Source: an uncultured Verrucomicrobiota bacterium
GTDB lineage: Bacteria; Verrucomicrobiota; Verrucomicrobiia; Verrucomicrobiales; Verrucomicrobiaceae
Length of the DNA stretch: 64,000 nucleotides
Reading direction: 5' to 3'
Assembly: GCA_903848465.1 (NCBI GenBank)
Contig: CAINGK010000132.1
Location: forward strand, 1-64,000
The notes beneath the pieces are model-generated. The model saw only the letters and a program-made list of their open reading frames with translations. It was not told the origin of the DNA and ran no database searches. The translations under genes were made by a program, and so were the position numbers. Positions 8,947-16,816 of the stretch are shown piece after piece (position 1 is the first letter of the stretch; each line of letters begins with the position of its first letter).

Positions 8947-9144
8947 TTAGACGGCGGTGAGGTGCTGATGCGCACGTTGACGACGCACAAAAGAAACAAC
9001 GAAGCAGGCGGCGCAGATGAACATGAAGGCAAGCATGCCAAGCATGAAAAGAATGGCGAAGCCCTGCGCCTGCCCGACAAGGCTACCTTTGTCGGCCATA
9101 CAGGTGGCGCAGGCGAGAACGGGGGATGGAAACGCAGTAATCAC
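8947..9144 (-). CDS. Small membrane protein in the oxidase operon
   Basis: 65 residues with a short hydrophobic N terminus containing a cysteine pair (CATC, residues 12-15), one long transmembrane segment (about 27-53, with C44 and C47 in ICAAC) and a basic tail RRQRAH that should face the cytoplasm. It sits 3 bp from the next small gene and 17 bp before subunit II, so it is certainly in the operon. I do not recognise a family. The cysteines could bind copper or heme, but this is speculation. A role as an accessory subunit or assembly factor is inferred only from location. Confidence 0.65.
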   Translation of the reverse strand: MITAFPSPVLACATCMADKGSLVGQAQGFAILFMLGMLAFMFICAACFVVSFVRRQRAHQHLTAV

Positions 9145-9147
9145 AGC

Positions 9148-9351
9148 TCAGATGATGGTGCGCATTTTTTTGCCCAGGTACCACACGGTATAGGCCAACA
9201 AGGTCAGGCAGAGCAAACCCGCGTAGTTTTTTAGCGGAGCGGCTCCCGCAGCGGCAGCGTCCTCAGGCATCAAATGCATCCACAGCCAGAACCCGGCATC
9301 GCACAAAATGGCGAAACCGAGAAAGACGAGGTGGAAATGTTTGAGAGCCAT
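9148..9351 (-). CDS. Small two-helix membrane protein in the oxidase operon
   Basis: 67 residues predicted to span the membrane twice: about 5-27 (FHLVFLGFAILCDAGFWLWM) and about 42-60 (YAGLLCLTLLAYTVWYLG), joined by an acidic/alanine loop. It follows subunit IV by 17 bp and precedes another small membrane gene by 3 bp. No family is recognised. Tiny hydrophobic subunits are common in heme-copper oxidase operons; this may be one, or an assembly factor. Functional assignment rests on context alone. Confidence 0.65.
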   Translation of the reverse strand: MALKHFHLVFLGFAILCDAGFWLWMHLMPEDAAAAGAAPLKNYAGLLCLTLLAYTVWYLGKKMRTII

Positions 9352-9368
9352 AACGGAAGTGGGGAGGA

Positions 9369-9701
9369 TTACGGCTGCTCAACAGGGGCGTAGAAGCCAG
9401 GGAAAACGAGCGGATCTTCGTGGGAAAAGATGAAGAGCGTGAACAAGACGATCGCAAACACCGCCGTGAAGGCGAGGATCTTGTAGATCAGGCTGTGCTC
9501 ATGGCTGAGATGCATGAAGATCAGCGCCACCATTGAAGCCTTGATCGTCGCCAGAATCATACCGACGAGGATGTTCAGACTGTGGGTGGGGAGCTCCACA
9601 TAAGAGAGTCCCACAGTGGCTCCGCTCAAGATAATCAGCAGCCCGCCGATGATGAAGTACCACTTGATCGATTTTTGAATTGCTTCGACGTTGTCAGCCA
9701 T
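9369..9701 (-). CDS. Cytochrome c oxidase subunit IV (prokaryotic type)
   Basis: 110 residues with three transmembrane helices (about 15-35, 44-64, 72-92). The pattern SIKWYFIIGGLLIILSGATVGLSYV, then MILATIKASMVALIFMHLSHE, then the third helix, is typical of the COX4-pro/CyoD-like family, which stabilises the CuB-containing subunit I. The start at 9699-9701 (MADNVEAIQ) was taken because it leaves a 20-bp gap after subunit III; an upstream in-frame start would add a proline-rich segment overlapping the end of that gene. It lies between subunit III and two tiny membrane genes. Confidence 0.85.
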   Translation of the reverse strand: MADNVEAIQKSIKWYFIIGGLLIILSGATVGLSYVELPTHSLNILVGMILATIKASMVALIFMHLSHEHSLIYKILAFTAVFAIVLFTLFIFSHEDPLVFPGFYAPVEQP

Positions 9702-9721
9702 GGCGATGGAAAGGTGAGGGA

Positions 9722-11071
9722 TTACAGGAGGTAAAGCAGGGGGAAGAGGAAGATCCAAACGAGATCGACGAAGTGCCAGAACAAGCCACCGACTTCGACG
9801 CGATTAGCGAGATGCTCGGGGTCCTGACGCAGGCGCTTGCCGTCAAACACCAAGAAGTAGAGCAGCACCCCGGCACCGGCGACCACGTGCAAACCGTGCA
9901 GGCCGGTGAGCGTGAAGTAAATGGCGTAGTAGGTGTTGAGCTTCGGAGTGAAGTTGGAGAAGAACGTGAAGTCCTTCTTTTCCAGTACCACCGTTGGGTG
10001 ATGCGCGTGGGCATCGCCATGGCCTTCAGCCGGGGCATGAGCCTCAGCACCGTGTGCACCGCCATGGGCGGCACCTTCAGCGGGGGGAGTGGCGGAATTC
10101 AGTTTGAAGAAGAGCGACTCCTTCTGCAGCGTGGCGGAACGGGATTTGTCACGTGTCGGATAGTCCTTCTCGAACTTGGTGATGTGGTGGTCGCGGTTCT
10201 CAACAAAAGCCTTCTGCCAGGCCTCACCCAGATAGCGGTGATCAAACGCGAGGGAGTTTTCCGACTGCGCCACGCCACGTGCATCGACGCCATCGACTTC
10301 GAGCGTCATCTTGTCATCGGTCAACTTGCCGATCGCGGTGGTGCCGTCACGGAAGGTGATGGTGGTGTCGGTGTAACCGAAGATTTCGGAAGGTTTTGCC
10401 GCGAATTTGACCGGAGCCGTGGCGACTAGCTTGATGGCTGCGCTGCCCTTTTTTTCTTCCTTTGCCTTCTTGACCGCTTCAGCGCTGAGTGCCGCGAACG
10501 ATGCCTTATCCAGTGTGATTTCCTGACCGGCTTCGGTCTTGAATTTAGGAGCGGTGCCTTCGATAAAAGGCACGACATAGTCGGCGGGATCTGCCGTCAC
10601 AGCACTGTGTTTGAGAGGCACATTGAGCGCGAGTTCCGTCACACCTTCAAACTTGACCTGATAGCCGTGGGGAAGATGGCCGGTGAGCAGCGTGCCGTCC
10701 GTCAGTTTGACGGCGTAGTGAGCGAACTTAGCCTTATACTCCAAGGTCTTATTGAACATGAACACCCCGGCGCAAAGCACGGTGAGCGCCATGTTGATGC
10801 GGTACCAGCCAAACTTGCGCAGCTTGAGCATGGCCAGGGCCATGAGCACCGTCACGGAGGACGCGATGAGGACGACGGTGTTGATGAAACCAAGCGTCAC
10901 ATCCAGATCATGCACCGGCCAGGGATAGTCGGCACCGACACGGAGGAAGATGTAGGCGGAGAACAAGCCGCCGAAGAGCATGACTTCCGAGGCAAGGAAG
11001 AGCCAGATGCCGATCTTGGCGTTGTAAAGACCGGTGTCTGGACGGGCGTGAACGGTATAGGGGATGTCCAT
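9722..11071 (-). CDS. ctaE: Cytochrome c oxidase subunit III with a large inserted domain
   Basis: 449 residues, about twice the usual length. The N-terminal part (residues 1-112) has normal helices, with KIGIWLFLASEVMLFGGLFSAY and the EY of NKTLEYK. The C-terminal part (about 367-449) has the conserved helix ending HGLHVVAGAG and the final WHFVDLVWIFLFPLLYLL. Between them lies a hydrophilic insertion of about 250 residues where most homologues have a short loop. It contains two DGT-x2-G-x-L motifs (VKLTDGTLLTGHL and TFRDGTTAIGKL), a Lys/Ala-rich stretch and a His/Ala/Glu-rich segment (about 335-355). The reading frame is open throughout and the flanks align, so it is a true insertion. Function of the insertion is unknown. 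Confidence 0.9.
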   Translation of the reverse strand: MDIPYTVHARPDTGLYNAKIGIWLFLASEVMLFGGLFSAYIFLRVGADYPWPVHDLDVTLGFINTVVLIASSVTVLMALAMLKLRKFGWYRINMALTVLCAGVFMFNKTLEYKAKFAHYAVKLTDGTLLTGHLPHGYQVKFEGVTELALNVPLKHSAVTADPADYVVPFIEGTAPKFKTEAGQEITLDKASFAALSAEAVKKAKEEKKGSAAIKLVATAPVKFAAKPSEIFGYTDTTITFRDGTTAIGKLTDDKMTLEVDGVDARGVAQSENSLAFDHRYLGEAWQKAFVENRDHHITKFEKDYPTRDKSRSATLQKESLFFKLNSATPPAEGAAHGGAHGAEAHAPAEGHGDAHAHHPTVVLEKKDFTFFSNFTPKLNTYYAIYFTLTGLHGLHVVAGAGVLLYFLVFDGKRLRQDPEHLANRVEVGGLFWHFVDLVWIFLFPLLYLL

Positions 11072-11107
11072 TGAAGTAGTCGCGGTGCGCGGTTCAGAGT
11101 TCGCGTT

Positions 11108-13069
11108 TTAGTGATGCGCCGGAGCTTTTTCGGCGGCTGCTTTGAGGTCGGGTTTGCCGGGTTCGGACTCCCACTGCGGGTAGAAGTCGGTGGCATGGCC
11201 GGGAACACTGTACTCGTAGGGTCCACGATGAGCGACCGGGTCAAACAGGAAGTTGCCATGGGGCGGCGGTGTCGGCGTAGCCCAGTCCAGAGTGGTGGCG
11301 TCCCAAGGATTATCGCTGGTGACTTTTTTGCCGCCTTTGATGCTGAACCAGAAGTTGAAGATAAATGGCACCTGGCCCAGAGCGAGGATGAAAGCACCGA
11401 CGGACATGACGATGTTGAGAGACAGCATGTTGTCCGGGATGTTGAGACCGAAGAAGGAGCCGATGTTGTGCGTCAGCGTCGTGGTCCAATGGGACATGGC
11501 ATTGGTGTTTTCGAAGTATTTGCCGCCGTCATACCAGCGGCGATGGAAGCCCGCCATGCCTTGAACAAACATGGGTGCGAACACGAGGTTCATGCCGATG
11601 AGCGAAGGCCAGAAGTGCAGCTTGCCCAACTTGTCGTTCATGAAACGGCCGGTGACTTTCGGGAACCAGTGATAAATGCCCGCGAAAAGAGCGAAGATGG
11701 TCCCAGGGGCGACGACGTAATGGAAGTGGCCAATCACGTAATAGGTGTCGTGCATGGCGAGGTCGATGAAGGAGAACGCCAGAGGCAGACCCGTCAGACC
11801 GCCGATGCCGAACATGGGCAAGAAAGCCGAAGCGAAAAGCATCTGCGTATTGAAGCGGATCGAACCGCCCCAGAGCGACACCATCAAGCAAGTCAGCAGC
11901 ACCACAGATGGCACGGAGATGAGCACCGTGGTGATCTGGAAGTAGGTGGACATCATGGTGCCCATGCCGGTGAGGTACATGTGATGCGCCCAGACGAGGA
12001 AGCTGAGGAAGCCGAGGGTGAGCACGGAGTACACCATTGACTTGTACCCCCACAGCGGACGGCGGGCATTGCAGGGAATGACTTCCGTCAGGATCGCGAA
12101 AGCAGGCAAGATGAGCACGTACACCTCAGGATGGGCGAGGAACCAGAACAGATGCTGATAGAGCAGCGGGCTGCCACCACCGGAGATGTCGAGGTGCTTG
12201 CCGCCTTCCATCAGGCCGCTCGGCAGATAGAACGAGGAGCCGAACAGACGGTCTGAAAGCTGCAGGATGGAGGCCACTTCAAGCGGTGGGAAGGCCAGCA
12301 GAAGCAGGAAGCCGATCACAAACATCGCCCAGCAGAAGAAGGGCATCTTCATCCAGCCCATGCCCTTGGTGCGCAGGTTGATCAGAGTGGCGATGAAATT
12401 GACGGAGCCGAGGAGGGAGGCGGAGATGTTGAACACCATCGCTGAGAGCCACCAGGTATGGCCGTGGCCCCAGACACTCGTCACACCGATGTTCATCGTC
12501 GAGGCGAGCGGCGAATACATCGTCCAACCGGTCTGCACTGGTCCCGTGCCGACGAAGAAGCTGGCCATCATCAACACGCAACTGATAAAGAAGAGCCAAT
12601 AGCTCGCCATGTTCAGGCGGGGAAAGGCCATGTCGATCGTGCCGATCTGCAGCGGCATGACGAAGTTGCCAAAGGCGGCAAATCCAAGCGGCACGACACC
12701 GAAGAACACCATGATCGTTCCGTGCATGGCACCGAGCATGTTGTACAATTCACCATTCAGAGAACCGTCTGCATTCAGCCAGCGGCCAAACATCATCTCG
12801 AAGAGATCTCCAACTAGGGGCAGATGACGGATAACTTCCACCGCCGGCACCGGCAAGCCCGGGTAAGCGATGCTCCAGCGCATGAGCAGCATGAGGAAGA
12901 AGCCAAAGAGCAGGAAGACCATGCCTGAGAGGCCATACTGAATACCAATGGTTTTGTGGTCACTGGAGAAGATGTACTTCCAAATGAAGCTCTGTTCATG
13001 ATGCCCGTGTGCATGGTCGTCATGCGAGTGATCGTGGGCGTGATCGTGAGTGGTGGCTGCGGCGCTCAT
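11108..13069 (-). CDS. ctaD: Cytochrome c oxidase subunit I (aa3 type)
   Basis: 653 residues, the catalytic heme-copper subunit. Ligands seen: H116 (AMHG, low-spin heme a), H313 of HPEVY (CuB; Y317 would be the cross-linked tyrosine), H362-H363 (AHHMY, CuB), H448 (heme a3) and H450 (heme a) in VIGHFHY. E315 of HPEVY marks the A1 subfamily with a D-channel. The N terminus carries nine histidines within about 24 residues, alternating with Asp and Ala, before the first helix; such a tail may bind copper or zinc. It is followed at 36 bp by subunit III and preceded at 18 bp by a cupredoxin lipoprotein gene. It is the terminal O2-reducing enzyme of the operon. Confidence 0.96.
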   Translation of the reverse strand: MSAAATTHDHAHDHSHDDHAHGHHEQSFIWKYIFSSDHKTIGIQYGLSGMVFLLFGFFLMLLMRWSIAYPGLPVPAVEVIRHLPLVGDLFEMMFGRWLNADGSLNGELYNMLGAMHGTIMVFFGVVPLGFAAFGNFVMPLQIGTIDMAFPRLNMASYWLFFISCVLMMASFFVGTGPVQTGWTMYSPLASTMNIGVTSVWGHGHTWWLSAMVFNISASLLGSVNFIATLINLRTKGMGWMKMPFFCWAMFVIGFLLLLAFPPLEVASILQLSDRLFGSSFYLPSGLMEGGKHLDISGGGSPLLYQHLFWFLAHPEVYVLILPAFAILTEVIPCNARRPLWGYKSMVYSVLTLGFLSFLVWAHHMYLTGMGTMMSTYFQITTVLISVPSVVLLTCLMVSLWGGSIRFNTQMLFASAFLPMFGIGGLTGLPLAFSFIDLAMHDTYYVIGHFHYVVAPGTIFALFAGIYHWFPKVTGRFMNDKLGKLHFWPSLIGMNLVFAPMFVQGMAGFHRRWYDGGKYFENTNAMSHWTTTLTHNIGSFFGLNIPDNMLSLNIVMSVGAFILALGQVPFIFNFWFSIKGGKKVTSDNPWDATTLDWATPTPPPHGNFLFDPVAHRGPYEYSVPGHATDFYPQWESEPGKPDLKAAAEKAPAHH

Positions 13070-13087
13070 AAGCTGGGTATCAAAGGG

Positions 13088-13891
13088 TCAGAGGGGGTGG
13101 GCATTCGCGAAGTCGAACTCGAATTCTGCGGTGGCCTTGCCGGCACGGACGGTGACGGTGTGGGTGATGCTTTGGGAAAATTGCGGATGCCAAGCTTCCA
13201 CGACGTAGTCGCCATCGGCGAGGGCACGGGTAATGGAGAACCGTCCATCGCTGCCGGTCACAGCACTGTGCGTGCCTTCGTGAACAAAAACCCAAGCATT
13301 CATCCAGCGATGCACGTCACATTCCAGACGGTAAATGCCAGGAGTATTGAAAGTCTTCACGTTTTCGTCGCCACGCGAAGGCTGGCCGAAATTGTCGATG
13401 TTGGCAGCTTTGCCCTGGGCTTCGTAACGGGCGATGCGGATGTTGTGGAAAGTCAGGTCGCTGTTATGAAAGCGGACATTCTGGCCCGCTTGGATTGCGA
13501 CGGTGTGCGGCACAAATTCGCACTTCGTCTGGTCCACCACGGGAGCATTGGCAAGATTGCTGGCACGTTGGCTGCCGCGCACGGTGATCACCGCATCCGC
13601 GAGAGAACCGTCGGCTGCCACTTTCCAGCTAGGGTCCACGATGTCGCCATGACCGGTGCAAAACGGATTGCCACCGACATCAATCACTTTGCGCAACGCA
13701 GCGGCATCAGCACCTTTGAGCGTCACCTTGCCGGTGATGCTGGTGGTTTCGGCGATCTCGATAGCCGGACTGAGCTTCACCTCGACAGCGGCCTCAGGCA
13801 TCTTGCCGCAGCTCACATTCGCGATCAGCATGACGACTCCGAAGGCAGCCCAAGGTGCCTGGCGGGAGACGGTTTGCTTCACACGGGTCAT
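13088..13891 (-). CDS. Cupredoxin lipoprotein with C-terminal carboxypeptidase-regulatory-like domain
   Basis: 267 residues. A hydrophobic N terminus ends in a plausible lipobox (ANVSC, C28), so the protein is probably anchored in a membrane facing the periplasm. The middle part has the type-1 copper ligand pattern: H149 (TFHN), then C191, H194 and M197 in ECDVHRWM. The C-terminal 65 residues (GSDGRFSITRALADGDYVVEAWHP...) resemble a carboxypeptidase-regulatory or transthyretin-like beta sandwich. The combination occurs in methylamine-utilisation-like proteins. Placed between the cbb3-like module and subunit I of the aa3 oxidase, it is a strong candidate for a tethered electron carrier, or possibly a copper chaperone, of the supercomplex. 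Confidence 0.82.
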   Translation of the reverse strand: MTRVKQTVSRQAPWAAFGVVMLIANVSCGKMPEAAVEVKLSPAIEIAETTSITGKVTLKGADAAALRKVIDVGGNPFCTGHGDIVDPSWKVAADGSLADAVITVRGSQRASNLANAPVVDQTKCEFVPHTVAIQAGQNVRFHNSDLTFHNIRIARYEAQGKAANIDNFGQPSRGDENVKTFNTPGIYRLECDVHRWMNAWVFVHEGTHSAVTGSDGRFSITRALADGDYVVEAWHPQFSQSITHTVTVRAGKATAEFEFDFANAHPL

Positions 13892-13903
13892 TGCAGTTTA
13901 AAA

Positions 13904-14623
13904 TTACTTGGCAGCAGGTGCAGCGGCAGCAGTCGCGCCAGGACCAGCGGGGATGTCGCCGGGGACATTCTTCTTGGCAAAAGGCTCCAACTCAGCAGCA
14001 GTCCACTGCGAGGCACGCTTTTCTTCATCACGCACTTTTTGCACCATTTCCTTGGTGATCATCGGCGCTTCATTGCCCCAGGAGTTACGGACAAAGGTCA
14101 GCACGTTCGCAAGGTCTTGAGAGGACATGGCCGCACCAAAGGGCTGCATGCCGCCGGGGGTGTTGAAGCCCTGGCCATTCACAGTGACCGGGCCGGTCAG
14201 ACCATGTTGTGTGATGCGAATCAGACGCTCCGTACCACCGAGGACGAACTCAGACTTGGCCAAAGGTGGGAACTGGCCGGGAAGTCCGCCGCCGTTGCCC
14301 TGATGGCAACCACCGCAAACAGCGTAGCCGCTGGCACCTTTTTTCATGGCCAAGGCAAAGGGGTCAAGCGTGCCGCCTGCTCCGGCACCACCTGGACGAG
14401 GATCACCGCCACCGGCGAAAGCAAAGGGATTGCTGACATCGAAGCTATACCCGCCGGTCATCGGCCCAAGCTGACCACCGGCAATGATGGCGACGAGCAT
14501 GAGCAAGAACATGGCCCACAAAGGTGCGGGCTGGCTTTCGGGAGCGAGATCTTCCTTCTCGCGCTTCACGGCACTGTGAAGGCGGTCAAGATCGGTGCTG
14601 TCTGGATGGGCGGGTGCGCTCAT
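13904..14623 (-). CDS. Membrane-anchored monoheme cytochrome c
   Basis: 239 residues: a cytoplasmic N terminus, one transmembrane helix (about 34-53), a Gly/Pro-rich linker, then a class I cytochrome c domain with CGGCH at 103-107 and a probable methionine ligand in GGMQPFGAAM. The fold suggests a CcoP-like or Act-associated electron carrier. The start at 14621-14623 (MSAPAHPDSTD) was chosen over an upstream start that would overlap the preceding ccoO-like gene. It is 25 bp downstream of that gene and 12 bp before the cupredoxin gene. It would pass electrons in the periplasm toward the oxidase; a CcoP homologue would normally carry two hemes, this one has one. Confidence 0.88.
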   Translation of the reverse strand: MSAPAHPDSTDLDRLHSAVKREKEDLAPESQPAPLWAMFLLMLVAIIAGGQLGPMTGGYSFDVSNPFAFAGGGDPRPGGAGAGGTLDPFALAMKKGASGYAVCGGCHQGNGGGLPGQFPPLAKSEFVLGGTERLIRITQHGLTGPVTVNGQGFNTPGGMQPFGAAMSSQDLANVLTFVRNSWGNEAPMITKEMVQKVRDEEKRASQWTAAELEPFAKKNVPGDIPAGPGATAAAAPAAK

Positions 14624-14648
14624 GGGGGCGTGCGGGTCGCGAGAGGGG

Positions 14649-15329
14649 CTACTTTTTGGCGGGGGCGGCAGCAACGGCTGCAGCCTGTCCGGGGACGGGA
14701 TAATCTTTTTTCAGGGAGAGAAGGTATTCGACGAGCTGCTTGGCTTCTTGCGTCGGGACGACTTCATAGCCAGCAGGCGGCGCGAATTTCCTCGGCAGCT
14801 TCACGGCACCCTCGGAAACGGGGCCCTGGATTTTCTGCAGTTTAAAGAGGCCCGTGTAAGCAGGCATCGTGCTCCAGTCGTTGACTGAACGCGGTGAGTA
14901 GAGGTGCTGATACAGCGCCGCTTTATCCGGGGCACGCCAGCCGAAATTGGCGAGGTCAGGACCGATACGCTGAATGCCGAGCAGGGCGTAACGCTCGCCG
15001 AGGTAGTCACGCAGCACATTAGGGCGCGCGGGAGTCGCAGGACGGGCTTCCTGATCCTGGCCCCAGCCTTTGTACCAGCCGTCGAGGCCGAGCTGAATAG
15101 GACGGATCATCTGCGTGTGGCATTGGTTGCAGCCTTCGCTGATGTAAACGAGCTGGCCTTGGCCATTGATAGGGGCAGGCGGGAAGAATCCTTCAACGCC
15201 GTCCTTGTCCTTGTCATAAGCGACAGGAGTGAGTTTTTCGTACTGCATCGCCGGAAGGACGATGAGACACAGCCACGGCAACCCGAAGGAAGCGGTGAGG
15301 CCGAGAATGAATGTGCGGAAGTTGGTCAT
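14649..15329 (-). CDS. ccoO: CcoO-like membrane cytochrome c (cbb3 subunit II homologue)
   Basis: 226 residues. One N-terminal helix (about 5-27) is followed by GCNQCHTQMIRP, a good match to the CcoO heme-binding segment; the heme c motif is C67-x2-C70-H71. The probable axial methionine is in STMPAYTGL, matching the S/K-M-P-S/A-Y pattern of CcoO. Other CcoO features: IQRIGPDLANFGWR and LYSPRSVNDWSTMP. The start codon overlaps the stop of the ccoN-like gene (ATGA, 15326-15329), implying translational coupling. Because the partner CcoN is degenerate, this protein may serve as an electron carrier between ACIII and aa3 oxidase rather than as part of a working cbb3 oxidase. Confidence 0.88.
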   Translation of the reverse strand: MTNFRTFILGLTASFGLPWLCLIVLPAMQYEKLTPVAYDKDKDGVEGFFPPAPINGQGQLVYISEGCNQCHTQMIRPIQLGLDGWYKGWGQDQEARPATPARPNVLRDYLGERYALLGIQRIGPDLANFGWRAPDKAALYQHLYSPRSVNDWSTMPAYTGLFKLQKIQGPVSEGAVKLPRKFAPPAGYEVVPTQEAKQLVEYLLSLKKDYPVPGQAAAVAAAPAKK

Positions 15330-16813
15330 GCGTGGGCTTCGTGAGGAAGAGCGTGATCGTCGTGGTCGTGTCCGAGCAGGGTGGGTGCCGAACTGCGGCG
15401 GCCCAGACCTGCGACCATGAGCAGGAGGTGAAGAAGGAACATGGCGTTCGAGAAGCTGATGAGCGTCCAGGCCACCGCGCGAGAAACGACGTAAGGACGG
15501 GAATTGACGACGTGATTCATGAAGGTCTGATCCCAATGCTCAGGATCATTCAGGTCCACGCCCTGCTGCCAGCCAGCCACAAGGCTCATGATGACGATGG
15601 TGCCGACGCCATAGACGGAGAACCAGAAATGATTGCGGATGAGGCGGACGCTGAGCCATTCACAGCCGGAGAGACGCGGCACGATGTAGTAGATGGCACC
15701 AAACACGCACATGCTGAAGAAGCCGTACACGCTGACCGTCTGGAAGGCATACCAAGACTGGGTGAACTGCACATTGGCACCGGTCCAGAAGGCGGAATTC
15801 AAAGCGAGAACCAAGCCGGAGACAGGGTAGAACATGGCTCCAAAAAAGATGAAGCGAAGAGTTGGACTGGTGGCCACGGCGCTGTGCTTGCCGATGGTGG
15901 TGAGGTGGTGATTGAGACCGACAAGGCCCACGGGGATGAGCAGCAGCACACCGGCGCAGGCACCGATGGAGGACATCCAGGCTGGCAGAGGGCCGCCCAT
16001 GTATTTCTGCATGCCCGTCCAACCACCGAGGATGGCGAGGGTCCAAAAACCAGCGGAGGCGAGCTGCGCGGAGGCGATGGGCTGACCAGTGATCTTGGGA
16101 ATGAAGTAGTAAGCTGTGCCAACACCAACGGGGACGAAGAACAACAGAATCACCGCGTGGATATACCAAGCATCAATCCCGGCACCGATGGCACCCAAAC
16201 CTGGCAGACAATGCAGAGCGACGTTGGCGGTGATGAAGATCCAGGGGAACCAGAAGCAGGCACCGAGGATGTACCAGGTGCTGACCATGAAGCCTTCAGG
16301 GCGAAAGGCGCGGCCAAACATGCGGGCGATGGGCCAAGCGTAGCAGAGGAAGCAAATCAGCAGCACCGGCCACACGAACTTCGGCATCTCCAACCATTCA
16401 ATGGATGTGCTCTTGCCCATCAAGATGGCGAGAATGCCCAAGGTGATGGTGATGTTCCAGAACACTCCGGCGGTGATGAGGAGGCTTTTGCCACCCTTCA
16501 ATTCCTGACCGGAACGGCGAGCCATAATCCACAGCATCACGCCCAAAGCGGCCTGAATACCCCAGCCATAGACCAGCGCATTGATGTGCGCCGGCTGCAA
16601 GCGGCCATAAGTGAGATACTGGCAGTCTCCCAGAAACTCAGGCTCCACCAGTTTGATCGCGGCAAGGACGCCGAGCAACGTGGAGAGCATGAGCCAGAAG
16701 GCTCCGTTGGTGAAGAGGAAGAGCACAGGGCCTTTCACCGACTTGTCGATCGCCGCGCGGCGAAGGTTGTCGGCCTGAAGGTCTGTGTCAGAGGTGGCGG
16801 GAGTGGTCTGCAT
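15326..16813 (-). CDS. CcoN-like protein lacking most heme-copper ligands
   Basis: 495 residues, about twelve transmembrane helices, clearly homologous to the cbb3 oxidase catalytic subunit (YGRLQPAHINALVYGWG, YYFIPKITGQP, FGAIYYIVPRL). I compared it by eye, without gaps through the core, to the CcoN sequence as I remember it. H76 (low-spin heme) and H219 (first CuB histidine) are kept. The CuB histidine pair is Q269-K270, the cross-linked tyrosine is G263, and the two helix-X histidines that bind hemes b3 and b (GHVH) fall at F357 and T359. It therefore should not form the binuclear centre. Expected role: a structural or regulatory membrane scaffold in the ACIII-aa3 supercomplex, or an evolved electron or proton module. 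It is translationally coupled to the ccoO-like gene. Confidence 0.85.
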   Translation of the reverse strand: MQTTPATSDTDLQADNLRRAAIDKSVKGPVLFLFTNGAFWLMLSTLLGVLAAIKLVEPEFLGDCQYLTYGRLQPAHINALVYGWGIQAALGVMLWIMARRSGQELKGGKSLLITAGVFWNITITLGILAILMGKSTSIEWLEMPKFVWPVLLICFLCYAWPIARMFGRAFRPEGFMVSTWYILGACFWFPWIFITANVALHCLPGLGAIGAGIDAWYIHAVILLFFVPVGVGTAYYFIPKITGQPIASAQLASAGFWTLAILGGWTGMQKYMGGPLPAWMSSIGACAGVLLLIPVGLVGLNHHLTTIGKHSAVATSPTLRFIFFGAMFYPVSGLVLALNSAFWTGANVQFTQSWYAFQTVSVYGFFSMCVFGAIYYIVPRLSGCEWLSVRLIRNHFWFSVYGVGTIVIMSLVAGWQQGVDLNDPEHWDQTFMNHVVNSRPYVVSRAVAWTLISFSNAMFLLHLLLMVAGLGRRSSAPTLLGHDHDDHALPHEAHA

Positions 16814-16816
16814 GAC

